From positions 22,774,001 to 22,838,000 of the forward strand of contig NC_089981.1 of NCBI RefSeq assembly GCF_036417845.1: a stretch of 64,000 bases of DNA, given 5' to 3'. Position 1 is the stretch's first letter. Each line of letters begins with the position of its first letter. This DNA comes from Apteryx mantelli (Eukaryota > Chordata > Aves > Apterygiformes > Apterygidae). The notes below the pieces were generated by a model that worked only from the letters and a program-made list of their open reading frames with translations, had not been told where the DNA came from and searched no databases. Position numbers and translations under genes: made by a program. Positions 27,101 through 42,100 of the stretch are shown in pieces.

Positions 27101-30100
27101 TTGCTCTTTAGGAGCCAACAGTTTTTATGATAGGAAAGGACCTGTCTAGAAGTTCAAGTGTGTATGAATCTCTTAAAGGTAAATATAATCTTTACTTTTC
27201 CTCCTTAGCGTGATGAGTGTGAGAAGTTGCTAACTTCCTCTGCGTTTGCTGATTGTCATTCACGCCTCAATGTGGAGATGTATGTCCAAGCCTGCATGCA
27301 GGACAAGTGTGCCTGTAATGGAAATGAGGACTCCTTCTGCCTCTGCAGCACCATCTCTGAGTATTCTCGCCAGTGTTCGCATGCAGGTGGCCGGCCGGGT
27401 GAATGGAGGACACAGCACTTTTGCCGTAAGCAGCTATATAAATTTTACAAAGCAACAAGTATTTCATGGATGAAGCACTGTGAAACATTTAAAATCATTC
27501 CTCCTTTACAAACCTGTATGCATATATTATAAACTGTATACCAGTAGTGCAAAAAGCTGCATACTGTGTTCTTCCTGTTTTCTTCTTCTATTGCCTTTAT
27601 CATGAAGAAACGTTTTTCAGCAAGTAGAAATTCTGTTCCAGTTCAAAAGCTACAAGGCCTGATGCTGCGGATGACTGAGATCATTTGGTCTATTCAAGAC
27701 CAAAAGAAGAAAATATAAAGGGGGGGGGAACAGTTCAGCAACAAACACACATGCTTGGCCAAATGGAATCTGACTTGGGACACCATTGATTTGAGGGGAG
27801 TGGGAGATAGGATCTTTGGTTTCTGAGGAATAATAGACTTTATACTCAAATAACTGATGATGCCTTTCTCATTCTTTTAGCCAAGACCTGTCCTGGTAAC
27901 ATGATCTATAGAGAAAGCAGCTCACCCTGCATCAATACTTGTTCACACTTGGAGATCAGCAGCCTTTGTGAAGAGCACTACATGGATGGTTGTTTCTGCC
28001 CTGAAGGTAAGTGTATTTCTTGCTCCTGTGTCTGGAAATAAATGCCTGTATACTTGCCTTTAAACCAGAAAGCAAAACAAGAACAAAACCAATAGCTGTG
28101 GCAAAGGGGTTCATAACCAAAATATTAAATGTTGTCAAATTATATCTTAAAAATTAATATGGCTACTCATTAATTTGCCCCTGGGAGAATATAATTCTTG
28201 CATGTTAAAAAAAAAAAAAGAGGTAATCATTGATGAATTAATTTATAATTTTGCAGTTAAATCTTACTGACACATGGACTAGGTCCTATGTATTTGGTCA
28301 TAAATCTACTTTTAGCTCTGAACAAATGGATCTTTGCTAATAAGTAGAAAATCATGCTTTTAGCTTGAATAATTCTGATACAATGGACATCATTTACCCA
28401 GAGAGTGAAATTCTCAGACTTACAGTCAACCTTAGAAAAAATAATGTGACAATTACAGTCTACAGCATGCTCCAGAAGGACTATAACTAACCATATAAAA
28501 TTCTAAGATTGTTATTGTATACTTCTGTGGAGCTTTTTGTTTGTGTATAGTTATGTGAATGGATAGATTTAGATTTTCAAAGCTGGATAGAAGAGTTTTC
28601 CACATGTCTTATGTTAAAAAAGTATAAATTTATCAAGTTGTCTTCACAGTTTTGATAACCTTAGCCTGTGTTTCATGTGTCAAGAGCATGTCTACCCTTG
28701 AGAGTTTTTCCACTCTAGAAATTGCTTTTGTTTCAGAATGAGCTATAATAGTTAACTGTTGTGCTTTGCAGGAACTGTATATGATGATATCACTGAGAAA
28801 GGCTGTGTACCTGTTAGCCAGTGCTACTGCAAGCTCCATGGAAAGGGATATTCACCTGGACAAAGCATCACCAGTGAATGTGAAGAATGGTAAGGATCAT
28901 GGTTTTATATACCTTTCTTTGAATGATTGTGTATGGGTCTATCCTTTTCAATCTTCTATCTAGCTGTAGAAGACTTCCTGAAAAAAATCTGAACTTAAAT
29001 TTATGTTGCATGGCTATACAATCTATTCTCTGAAAGCTTTCCTTGTTTCTACAGCATACAGAGGAAGAAAATCTTAAGTAAATGGTCAAAGATACAGTTT
29101 CAAAACACCCAGGGATATCTTGCTGTTTGCTCAGCATGCAGATGCTTTCAGTGCTCTTAGCTCCTATAATATTTACATATATTTTTGGGTTATTTGTCTG
29201 CTTACAGCACCTGTGATTCAGGTAGATGGACATGCAAGGATTTACCCTGTCCAGGCGCATGTTCAGTGGAAGGAGGTTCTCATATTACCACCTTTGATGG
29301 GAAGAAATACACCTTCCATGGAGACTGTTACTATGTGTTGGCCAAGGTACTGTGTACTGAAGAGCCTTTCTGTTATAGAGTAAATGCAGGTGTCTGTGCA
29401 CTGATGTGTAGTAGCTGCGAATTGCTGTTTCATTCCAATTTTGAGAAGAGGGAAGCAGAAATGTTGAAAGCCACACTGGAAAATCGAGGATGGGCTGTAA
29501 TACCCCCATGCACAGTGCAGTGATTAATGGGGGACTGTGGTCGCTTAGTGCAGTGGGAGGCTAACTTAATCACCTAGCAGACTAGGTATGCTGTCACCAT
29601 CCGGTGGAGTCCTTCATGTATGAGGAATCAGGGGAGCACTGGCTGGATAGGTAGACTGCAAAAATGGCAGTTCTCAGGATTAGGAGCTTTCAGGAAGTTC
29701 TGTAATAGCTAGTTCTGTATCTCAGTGGCAAAGTCATCTAGGGAAAGGAGCTAAGCAGCTATTTCATCCATCTCTCCCTAAAATACCTGGTGCCTGTTCT
29801 TACAGAGAATGACAAAGATGTTGATCTAGAAACCATACTGTTGAATTTTTTTGAAAGAGAGTTCAGCTTCTGGGGACAGTGCTGAAATGGAATGAAACTA
29901 CTTGTTATTGTAACTGATGATTTCAGTCTCCTCTTTGTTTTGGAAATCATCTTGTGAGTGAGATGTTTGATTGGACTAATGGATATCCATTTTCCTGTGA
30001 CTGTAGGGTACCGCTAGTGACTCTTATGTCCTACTGGCAGAACTGACTCCCTGTGGCTTCACAGACTGGCAGACCTGCTTGAAGACTGTTGTGTTGCTAA

Positions 30101-33100
30101 CAGACCACAGAAAAAATGTAAGTGTTGTGTGAGTTCTGCTGGTGTGTTGAAGAGTAGCAAATTTCCCTTACTGGGGAGCAATAAGAATCTTTTGGAGTTC
30201 TTACTGTGGATAGATGAGGCAGTTCAGAATGACTATAAAACAACTGAAGCTTCTGCCTCAAAAACTTAAAATAGGCCTAAGCTGAACAAATGCTTATTTG
30301 AAACAAATTCAGATAAGTTAACGTTTTTCCCCTTACCTTCTCGGCATTGTGTGATTATTCTCATTGTATTCCAGGTTGGCTGGAAATAAGAGTACCATTC
30401 TTCCTCCTCTCACAGTATTTTATTTTATTCAGATATAATTTTGCAGATCTAATTAAGTGTCTTTCAGAAGACATCCAAGCTTCTGAACATTGATACAACC
30501 CAACCTTCTTAACTAGTTGAATTTCATTCACTAATAATCAAAATTAAAGTGTTGGGAAATCTTCATCATTTTTGCATGCATGCCTGATTTGTATTTCTGT
30601 CAAGTCTTTCTGATTTTCTTCAGTATTCTGATTGATACAGGAATACTTATACCGTATTTATACATAATTGTATGTAGATATGTATGCATACATAATTTTC
30701 CTCCTCTGTTCCTGGTCTTCCATGGCTTTGCCAGCATAATTAGAATAAAAAAAAAGGGGGGGGGGAACCATCATTTTATGTTCCTGTATGTACATACTAG
30801 CATTTTGTGAGGAAGTTTAACAAATTGCTTCCTTATCATGTCAGAATCATAATAATCCATTACGGTGAAGCCATGGCACATGCTTTTTTAGGGAATAAGA
30901 ACTTACTATTGATCCTGAAGGCCAAATGTTTTCTTCTACTTGCCAAAACCAAGGTGCTCAGTATAAATGGGCTCTGCACTGTGTTACTGCTCTAGATTGT
31001 TTTAGGCAGGAGTAAATGAAACACTCACTAGCAAGACCAAATTTTACTTGTATCCCACAAGTCAGTTGTCATGTTCAGTTTTCAGAGATTTTCCCTTTCT
31101 TAGACTATATTCTAGTCACAGCCTAACTGTGCAAAACAGTGCTGGTTGTCTCTCTCTCCCCTCTTATAAGGTTAATTTTTTATTATTTTTGCTCCCTTTC
31201 AATACCTGGAGCCTCATTTTTTTCCATTTGCTTTCACACAGGTGGTGGTTTTCAGATCAGATGGCAGCGTGTTACTGAATGAGATGACGGTGAATGTGCC
31301 TCATGTGTCAGGTAAAGGACACAGCCTTATGTGTCACATGTAACACAGCCAACTTCTAATGTAGGCGTGATAAAACAATTTATCTTTTCAGAGCCAAAAG
31401 TGAAAGACACATGAGAAGCCTGAAATTTTTTTCAGGTGTTGGAACAAGAATTAACTGGAATGTAATCTAAACAGCTTGGGAAGGAATGTGATTTTGGTTA
31501 GTCTTCACTGAGAATTTCATGGCCAGACTGGTTGATTGAAAAAGATGACCGTTCACTTTCTTCATACATCTTGAGTATACTTTGGCATGTAGCTTGGGAA
31601 GGAGGAGTTATCATGACCTAAATTTAAACAGATAACTTAGTCTACTTACAAAGTGGGGCTTTTTAGCAGTTTCCAAATCTGGGTACACGCTGTGCGAATA
31701 TCCTGGCCCTTGGTCATGGTGAGGCTCAGGCATGTCCGCCCCACCCCTCCTCTTCCCCATGCCTTTTGTCCTGTGGGAAGGAAGCCTGGCAGCAGAGACG
31801 AGAAAGTAACTGCAGTATTTTCTGGCCGAGACCTTGATCTGGACAACCAGGGCAGGAAAGAAGGGTATGCTATGTAGCACCCCCTCATCCTCCCAGCTCT
31901 CTTGAGACATTGGCATCTTTTAAAATAACCAATAGATATAGATAGACACTTGAGGCTGACGGAGGTCATCTAATTTAGGAGCCTACGTACTGGCAGGTTG
32001 TCATTATCAGCAGCTGCTGGATCCTGGAGTAACTTTCCAAACAAATGTAAAACTTATCTTCATCACTCCTTTTTAAATATGTTCAGACAGCACACCGACA
32101 CAGTATGTTTTGCCTCTGAGTTACTGACCCATCTGCCGATGACAAATTATTTTCCAGGAAGTAATTTTTTATTTGGAGGATCGAACATTCTTGGGATGAG
32201 AAGTTTGTGAATGCTTGTGTAAAAACAATTACAATGTGTAGTTAAAAGTTTAGAGTAATTAAGTGCTCTAGACAATAAGCAATATAGTATAATAAACCAT
32301 AAAATAAATAAAGTAGATAAATAGATCATATAATAAATAGAAATGATTATCAGGAACTAGGAAGCCCACTTCCTCCACTGTGTTGGTATTTGTATGCCAA
32401 TTCTGCTGTTTTTTCCATAATGTCTAGATAATGTTATGTTGCCCATTTGAAATACAGGCAAATTCACTGCCTTCAGTTGTTTCTGAGTACCTTATGAAAA
32501 GTTGAGACACATGAGTAGCTGATTTAACATCTACTCAATTCAGTTCTTAGAGATGATTATTCTGAGTCATGTTTTGTCATAGCAACTTGTTCTGAGCCAG
32601 CGGTTTTCATCTGTTTTCCACATTGTGATCCTTTTTCCATATGAAGGCATTTTGTCATTTAGCAATATGAAAATGGCAGCATGGTTTCAGTCCAATAACT
32701 TTCTGCAAACTGTAGGCTGAGAGGCCATATTCTGGGAATATAGGTCACTGAAAGATCTTATAGCCAAAATAAACCAATCGTTTGAAAAGTAGCATTTAGA
32801 GATGAATGGCTTTATTTTGATATGGTATGGTATATGCCATTTTTAAAATGGATTATTACCAAATAGGCAAAGCAGTCTTCGCCCACTGGATCAGAGCATA
32901 ACTTGATCACTAGCTCAAAAACGACTTTCTCTCTTGGGTAGTATCACATGTGGCAGATTATTATAGGGCTTTAATGCATTTCCCAGAAGTATGCAGCAAT
33001 GGCTTATACCAGAGACATTGAGGAGAAGGTCTGTTCCTCCCATGCATTTTGCTCAGGGTAGAGAATCTAAGATCTTATTAGTAGCAATATATAGTTATGT

Positions 33101-36100
33101 ATTGGCTTGTGGAGAAACACCTGTTACTCATTGTAATGTGTAATGAGTAATGTGTACAGCGTTGGGGATAATGCTTTCTCAGGAAATCTCTTCAGACTTT
33201 TCAGCACTAACGGGTTAGCATTGAAGCTGTCTTGCAAAAAATCTGAGTTTGATTCTGCTCCTGCGGCTGAATCATTGTAGGTAATTAACTTATTAAGTTG
33301 GTAGGGACTAGTACTGTGTCTATCTGTCCAGCAGCTTTTAGAGGAAAAAATGATTAATCTGATCCTGATCTCAAAATTTTCATGGCAAGCAGTACCCCAG
33401 AAGCTAATAAAAAGTATTACTTTCAGTGACCTGTGTGTGTGTTTACTGCACAGTTCATGTTTTGTTTTTCAGCCAGCTTCTCAGTTTTCAAGCCATCTTC
33501 CTACTACCTCATTGTACAAACTTCTTTTGGACTTCGGCTACAGATCCAGTTGTTTCCAGTCATGCAGCTGTTTGCGACTGCGGATCCATCAGCCAAGGAA
33601 AATCTGGAAGGCAAGTGCCCATTCAAATGGGAAGCAAAGCCATGCTGTTCCACAGCTGGAGAGTCATGTATTCTTTACATGGGTGATAATTTGTGCTATT
33701 CGTTGATTCAACAGAAGGAAAATAAAGGCAGAAGCCGCAACTTTGGAAGAGAATTAACTCAAGCAAACTAGAAATGAATTTCATATTAAAGTGACCTATC
33801 ACTCCTGTGCCCCTGTATGAATGTTTCTTAGCATATTCCTTACTTCTTTACTCAGTCTAGCTTTAAACTATCTATAAAACCAGGCTTTTGAAGCATTTGT
33901 TGTTTTTATTTCATCAAAGAGCATAAAAGCCACAGATTTGGGGGAGATCTGCTGAGGCAGAGATCTCTTCATGAAGACCATTCTTCTCAGAGGTTACAGA
34001 TTTAAAGTAGGGCTCCTGAATCTGCCGTCCTTAGAGTACGCATTAATATTGATGTGGAGTAATCAGATGCATGAACTTCTGTCTCTAATGTTTGCGATCA
34101 GTTGTCCCTCCCCCTTTGACCTTTTAGAATAAAACTAATAGTTAGAAAAAATGTTCACTTTCTTTTTCAATAGGTCTTTGTGGGAATTTTAATGGAATAG
34201 AAGGTGATGACTTTCAAACGGCCAGTGGGCTGGTAGAAGCTACAGGATCTGCCTTTGCTAACACATGGAAAGCTCAGTCTACCTGTACAGACAAGATAGA
34301 AAGGCTGGAAGACCCCTGCAGTCTCAGCATTGAAAGCGGTAAGCATGCTCATAAGTCAGACGGGTGGCTTCTGCCAGAAAGAGCAGCCTCTGATGTATGC
34401 TACTGCAGTAGGCTTGTAAGAGTTGTACTGTCGCACTAATGCTTTTTTAGAGGACTGACAAATTAATAATACATTTCTGCAAGTATGTGTGCCTACCAAC
34501 ACTGATTTCCCATCAAAATGGAGTGAAAGTTCAGGGGGTGGTTGCAGAGGAATCTTGAACTGAAAGACAGGGCAATATTTTATATCATGAGCAAAGGTGG
34601 CTTGTGTTTTATGGTATTACTTCTTTTTATGTTTAACTTAGCTTTACAGTCCCCAACTGGAAATGTCTGTGGCAATTCCATATGGACAGCTTGCAGCAGT
34701 AAGATATGATTTGTGACTTTATGATTGTGTGTCTACTGCTAGATAATTGAATCAGAGAATAAATAGATTTGTACAGTGACTGTATGTAATTGCTCCATTC
34801 CCCAAAGTCCATCCAGTTGTCTCGTTTGTATTGTTGCATTGCATTTATTGATATGTGAAACTGGGCATGGCACAAGAAAAATAAGTGAATGTGATGAATG
34901 TAATCATATAATTTCATTTTTCTCCTTCTTTCTTGCAGCAAATTATGCTGAGCATTGGTGTTCTTTGCTGAAAAAATCAGAGGGTCCTTTTGCCAGATGT
35001 CACTTAGTCATTGATCCTTCAGAATATTATAAGGTACTGTAGTCTTGCACTCCTTTTAGGACTGGTTTATTTCAAACAGGTGATGTAGGCCATTGTTCAA
35101 ACATTTGAGACATTACTGTATAGCTTGGCAGTAAGAGTTGGTGAAGGTTTTATGGTGATTAACTGAGGCAGCATAGCATGTATCCAAAGTATCTCCTATA
35201 ATGGGATTCTCACAAAGTGCTGCTTTAGAAGGTCATTATTGTTCTTCTGGTTTTGTGTTTAATGTATGTTTTTATTGGATTTTCCAACTGGAAAGGAGAA
35301 TTCAAGAGATGCAATTATGTACAAACAGCTTAAGTCTACCCTTACAGATTAGTTACTATTAAGTCAGAAAAAATAATAAAATATTTATTAAGTTTCCCTT
35401 ATGAGTTGAAATGTAACACCAAATCATTGTTGTGCCAGACTCTTCACGGTATCTTTTCCACTTGTGCTCATCACTGTCCTCTAAGAAAGGTGTTCTTGGG
35501 AGGCTGGTTACTTTTTAGAAATTCAGGAGGCTTGGCTCAGGTTAGGATAAGCATCCAAACTTTTTCATTCTGAATGAAATGAAGCAGCACTTTCAATCCT
35601 TGAACTTATTCATTCCTTCTATTGCTCTCTGATTGTGGGAAAGAATAAAAGCTATATCAGAAAAAGGGTACAGGATATTTCATGAAAGATGAGTTGGAAT
35701 TACCAATTGCTCTCCTGTGGGTTTATTAACCCTTTGGTTCTTGTTTCAGAAATGTAAATATGACACCTGCCTCTGCAAGGACAGTGAGGAATGCTTGTGT
35801 GCTGCCCTGTCCTCTTACTCAAGGGCCTGTGCTTTCAAAGGGATCATACTTGGAGGCTGGAGACAAACTGTCTGCAGTAAGTAGTGGAACTGTAATCCCA
35901 CTGGAATTAGCCACCAGGAATGAATATTGCTTAAGTTTTGTTACACAGATCTCAAGGGACTTGGAATATCTTGGAAACGTCCAGTTGAATTAAAAGAGAC
36001 AGTGCTTGGAATGTTTATTAGTTGATGTGATATTCTTTAGCGGTCAGTTGTTCATGAAACATTTAAAAGTTAGAAAGTAGCATTTTTCACTTTCACCTTC

Positions 36101-39100
36101 TTTCCACAATTTTACTAATTATGCTTTTTCTCTCTTTGGCTAATGGAATCTCAGACATCATGGCTTTTACATTGTCTTTGTTGTAAGTGTCTTTTTTATC
36201 GTTTTGTTTGCTTATCAGCAATAGTATAGTGACCTTGAGAATAGGATTTTGTTACATTGCATTCTCTCTCTATGGTTATCAGTATGCAAAACAATGGAAA
36301 AAGATACGATTATGAAAATAGTAACTATCAGTAGGGCTTTACAAAATCAATTAATGACAAAAGACAAATAGCAATCCCTTAAAAAGGTAATGGATTTCTT
36401 TTTCAGTGATAGGAATCATGCATCCTCATTTAAGGAAGAATGTTACCTTTAGAGTATGAAGCTTATTACCTTTCAGTTGGCAACCTTAAGTGGTAAACAA
36501 GGTTAAACTAGTATTACTTGTGAGTTATGATATCTTTATGCTTTAATAGAATCTAAGGGAGTATTTTACCGTTACATGCTGCAAAGCTAAGACACCAAAA
36601 AAAAAATGTCAGGGTTAAACTGTCCTTTCCACATCACTTACTTATCTGTTTCCTTTTTTTTTTCCCCTCCAGCTAAGGAAGTATCTGCCTGCCCAGAAAA
36701 CCAGATCTTTCTTTACAATCTTACAATGTGCCAGCAAACCTGTCGTTCAGTTGCTGATGGTGAAAAGCACTGCTTGCAAGACTTTATTCCTGTGGACGGC
36801 TGCGGTTGCCCTGACAATACCTACTTAGACAATCAGGATACATGCGTGCCCATCTCCAAATGCCCGTGTTACTTCAGGGGGTCATACCTGGAACCAGGGG
36901 ATTATGTCACAAAAGATGATGAGCGTTGGTATGTTTTACTGTGGCTTCTTGTTTGTGGGGATAAAAGCCCTTTTTACATTTGCTTATTAAGTGTAAGCTG
37001 TCTGGCTATTAATGGTGCTTTAATGAACATTTATAATATATTGCACACCATTTTCATGCTGAGCAAAGCATTGTCCTGTTGTAATGTAATTTATTAATAA
37101 ATGAGATGTACAACTTTTTTTTGCGATGGGAGTACTGGCCTTCACAGATAAATGTGATCCTGAAGCTGCACTGTCAATAGCAATTTGTTGAGCAAAGGGA
37201 GAAGGAAGCTGAATACCCAACTATAATGTTATGCTGTTGTTTGCTTTTCTGTCAGATACAGATTGTTTCTCTAATGTTTTCCACTGCAGAAAAGTCCCCT
37301 TGATATGTATTTACTGTAACATAGGCTTTTGAAAGCAGCCTTCATGATCCTGGTGTTTTATCATGAACTCTGATGACTGTTTGCAGAATCAATGCAGCAT
37401 GAATCATCAGTATGAACAGTGAAGTACTTCCTTCTCTCCAAAGGAGGGGTGAAGTGGGAGTTTAAGCATACAGGCCAAAGTTTGCAGCATGTGACTTGAA
37501 CAGGCATGAAACTTTACTATGTATCCACATGAAAGCTTTGATTTAAATTAGCATTATTATCTGTTTTCTGAGTCATCAAAAAGCATAATATTAAAGATTA
37601 ATGAAATAGCAGTCATGCCTTAAAATCATAATCTTTCTATGCATTATGCCTAAAATCTCCCCAGTTTTTTCCCCAAGTGCATATTCACAAGTGCACTTCA
37701 ACAGAGTTCACCTTGAAATAGCAATAAAAATTATGCAGAATATCTTTGATAAATACTGTCAAATTTTTTATAAACAGATCTTTAGATTTATATTGAAGAC
37801 ACTGAGCTTACATTTTTTGAATTTATTTCTTATTTCATTTCTTTGCTAGTGTTTGTCGAAATGCAAAGCTCCAGTGCACTTCAGTGACTCTAAGAAGGGC
37901 AAGTAAGTAACATTCATTATAGTAAATAAAAGAAAAACCCAAACCCAAAACTTCACTCCTTATTTAAACTGTCCCCTTGTCGTGCTTTTTTTTTTTTCTC
38001 TTTCTGTGAAACATTTGCACCTGTTCACTTTGTTCTGGTGTCTTCGATGAGCCTCTTCTTCCTGTAAGGGTTGACATTCCCTGGAGTTTGTGTCTCAGTA
38101 ACTACTACTCCTCACACACATTTCTTTTGCCTTTTCTTGATTCACCTAAACCAACAATATGTTTTTATTCAGCAGAATGTCCTCCTCACAAGACATATTT
38201 TGACTGCAACACATTTCAGAACTGGACTTCACAAACACCTATACAACTTAGCTGTCATACTCCTCGAACTGATCATGTATGTATTCATGATTTTTCTCCA
38301 TGTCATGATTCCTTTGTTCGCTAAATGACACACTGCAGCAGAGGATTCCAGGAAATGCAGTTGTAAATAACAAATTCTTTCCTTTCATTTTCCCTTTCCT
38401 CTTTTTTTTTTTTCTCCAATGATTTTATTCTTACCAATTTCAAGTCCATATCCCTCTTGTTTTCCCCCTCCTTTTTCTTTTCATTGGGTTTTCAGTAGAG
38501 GCATACCTCCCAGGTGAAAATATAATTCAGGTTCTCAGGCAGTCAAGATACTAGAAAGAAAAGCCTTATAAAATGAAGTAATATGAAGCTGTTTGTTTAT
38601 AAATGCAGTTTATTTCATGAGCGTTTATGAAGAAACGAAAGAAAAATGTAGTGATTGTTTTATAAAATAACAATTCCTTTTCTCCTTATGCTCCTTAGTT
38701 CCAGGCAGAGTGTGTCTCAGGCTGCGTGTGTCCTCAAGGTCTGTTTGATGATGGGAAAGGAGGCTGCGTTGAGGAGAAGGATTGCCCATGTATTCATAAC
38801 AATCAGTGGTATTCTCATGGAGATGAAATAACAGTGGACTGTAAAACCTGGTTAGTTGTAATTTTCTGCTCTCTTCTTATAGAATATATTCCATGCAGGG
38901 GTTTAGTAGTCATTTCTAGGCTTAAATACTACAGTGGTTGAGATCACTGTAGGTATAAAGCTTTTATTCTCAGGCATACTTCGTGACATCTGAGGAGATA
39001 AAGATTGTACTGAAAATATGAGGGTAGCCAACTACCTCTGTTTTCAGCAAGCATATCTTATTGGGAAAGTGCGCTCATTTTTGAATATGATCATTGACTG

Positions 39101-42100
39101 ATCTAAGAAATGTAGCTGTCCAGAGTTAATAATTTTATAACAGACTAAACTATTAAAGTTGAGACACAAGGCACACTGTAACACAGAAGTGTGTGTTATG
39201 CATGTCACCATGTTGTGTCAGATAGCTGTGTGGTTTGTTCTGCAGTTTTCCAAACAGCACACTCTTGGTGAAATCTGAAAAGTCAACTCTTCTACTCTCT
39301 TCTAGTACCTGCCAAAAAGGAGGTTGGAGCTGCACCAAAGGTGGTGTGTGCTATGGGACTTGCACCATATATGGAAGTGGCCATTATATCACCTTCGATG
39401 GAAAATTCTATGACTTTGATGGGAGTTGTGAATATGTAGCTACTCAGGTAATATTCATCAGGAGAGCTGAATTACCATCTTAAAATGCTTTCAGATTGCC
39501 TTGAGAATCTACTTTCCTGTTTGGTTTTGTCATTCTTCGTTGTCTGGTGTTGCTGTTCCTGAGGTGTTTGCAGCTTGATAAATGTTGCATTTTCAACCCA
39601 GGCAAGTTGTGTGAATGTGTTCTTTTGATAAAGGAGTCGTAGCTTGTGTGTAACGGGACTAGTGTATAGTGAGAGGTGACAGGTCATCACCAGTCATCTG
39701 AAATAAATAAAAATTCTGAGATTACGAAACAAGGATATTTTTCTTCTAAGAAATATTCCTTGTTTTGTTTTACTGTCTTGTTTGTTTCCCAGGTTTTGGC
39801 ACTAACAAGACTGTAATTACTATTTATGTGTATTCATAGGGGTGTGTGTGTGTATATAAATATATATTTGTGTGTGTGTGTTTGTATATGTTTGTGTGTT
39901 AATACATATGTATTTAGAATTTTATATAGGAAGCAGTGATAATTTATACACTGTGGAGATTTAAATGATTACACTTAAATTATTTTTAGATTGAAATCAA
40001 ATTTAAATGTTCTACTTAATTTTCTTATGCTCTTTTATTCCTTTTTTAATAGGATTTTTGTGGTGACAAAAACTCCAGCAGCTCATTCAGTGTAATCACA
40101 GAGAATGTCCCATGTGGAACTACAGGAGTCACCTGCTCAAAGGCTATTAAAATGTTTCTAGGGGTGAGTAATGATATTCAGTGAGTATACACCAAGTATT
40201 TAGGTAATAGAATAAAGTAATGCACCAAATGTGTAGAAGTACTAAGCCGTGTCCTTAAAGCCACCTATAACAAGTAAAGGTTATCCGTGTGTAAAGAGGT
40301 AGGTTCTCAGATACTGAGACGTGTTCTAGCTCTGTCAGACAAAGGTGCTATACCACTTTGTGTCATCTTGGAAAGTTAGCCCACAGACTTTGAGCTCTTA
40401 GTCTCAGAATGGGTTGTACTGTTAAGGGGCTCTAGTATTTTATCTCTTTATAAGAGTTAGTATTGTAATATTTTTCATCTTTTTACCTTTCAGAACACCG
40501 AACTGAAGTTGGAGAACAAGGATTATAAAGAAATTCAGCGAGATATCGGTGATGAAGTGCATTACAGAAAAAGAACAGTTGGCCTCTACCTTGTTATTGA
40601 GGCTAGCAATGGTGTGATGCTTATCTGGGATAAGAAGACTACTATTTTCATCAAGTTGACCACTGATTACCAAGTAAGGAGCTGTCTGTTTTCTTCTGAA
40701 GCAGCAGTATGAATGGATGCGATAAGGAAACTGGAATGATCTTTCATTCTGCCTCCCTCCTTTCATTGTTAGAACCTCTACACATTGATGATTCATACGT
40801 AGCTTGCATTATTACTATTATAGCTTGTAGTGGGTGCTATTGTAGTTTCCTACAGTCCATTTCAATGCATTGCAGAGGATGCATAGTACATGATTGCAAT
40901 AAACTCAGAATACCTTAGACACTTTGCTTTGTGAATACTAAGAGCTAGGCATCCAAAGTAATTTAGGGGGTGCAAATTGAGTGTGTATGCACTTGGAAAC
41001 CTGCATGGAACCTCAGCCGTGAGTTAGACTGAAATTCCCTATGCAAGGTATGGAGATTTCAGGTTTCTGAAAACCAACATGCTGAATTATAGACCACTAT
41101 ATTTTTTGGGCTGAGGGGGGAGGTGCTGGGTTGCACAAACAGGGACATACTGTTCCTCGAGGGGGCTTATGTATCTTAATTAGCACTACCAAAAATCCCC
41201 TCCTGAGGGTAGGTAGCAAAGTTCTTTTGAGAAAAAAAGAGTGACTGTCTTTTTTTTTTTTCATGGGTAAGTAAATGGTGTCAGTTCAGTAGAAGCTTTA
41301 ATATAAATGGTTTTGAGCAGATTCAAATTCTCTGGTTTATATTAACAGTATTTATTTGGCTGAATTAGAATAAATCATGAAGAATGGGAAATAAATCCAT
41401 TGTTCTCAGCTGAAAGAAGTTTAGCCACTCTTGAGTGTTACAAGTTGGATGAAGGACCTCAGGGACATGGAAATACATGAGAAATAATAGGTTTCAAGGA
41501 GGGAAGAGATGGGCAATTGAGTAGTTTGCTAAGTAGGCAGACAAATGAAGATTTAATTTCTGTAAAAATGATTTGAAAATAAAAATGAAAATACATAATT
41601 TACAGGGAGGATCAGTTGTCCTTTATAAAGTCAGTGTTTTCTTCCTTTACTAGAGTCTGTTTCTCACTTTCCTGATATATTTAAAAGCTGTGGATGTGTT
41701 CATTTCCTTTTCCAGGGCAAAGTGTGTGGTCTGTGTGGCAACTTTGATGGCAAGTCCAACAATGACTTTACAACAAGGAGTGGATTGCAGGAGACTAGTG
41801 CTCTGGAGTTTGGGAATTCCTGGAAGCAGTCTTACACCTGCCCAGATGTCACAGAAGAGATCCTGCCCTGCAATGTGAAACCACATCGCAAGTCCTGGGC
41901 AGAGAAAGAATGCTACCTCATCCGGAGCGCAGTCTTTGAAATCTGTCACTCCAAGGTTTGTAGAGAGCAGTATGTGATGGGACAGCACAGTATCTTATCG
42001 CAGGAACAAAGATATTATCAGAAATGAATGAAGAAACAGTTAAATGGAGTGATCTTCAGCTAAGTTTGCAGTACACATAAAGGTGTCAGCACACTTCAGC

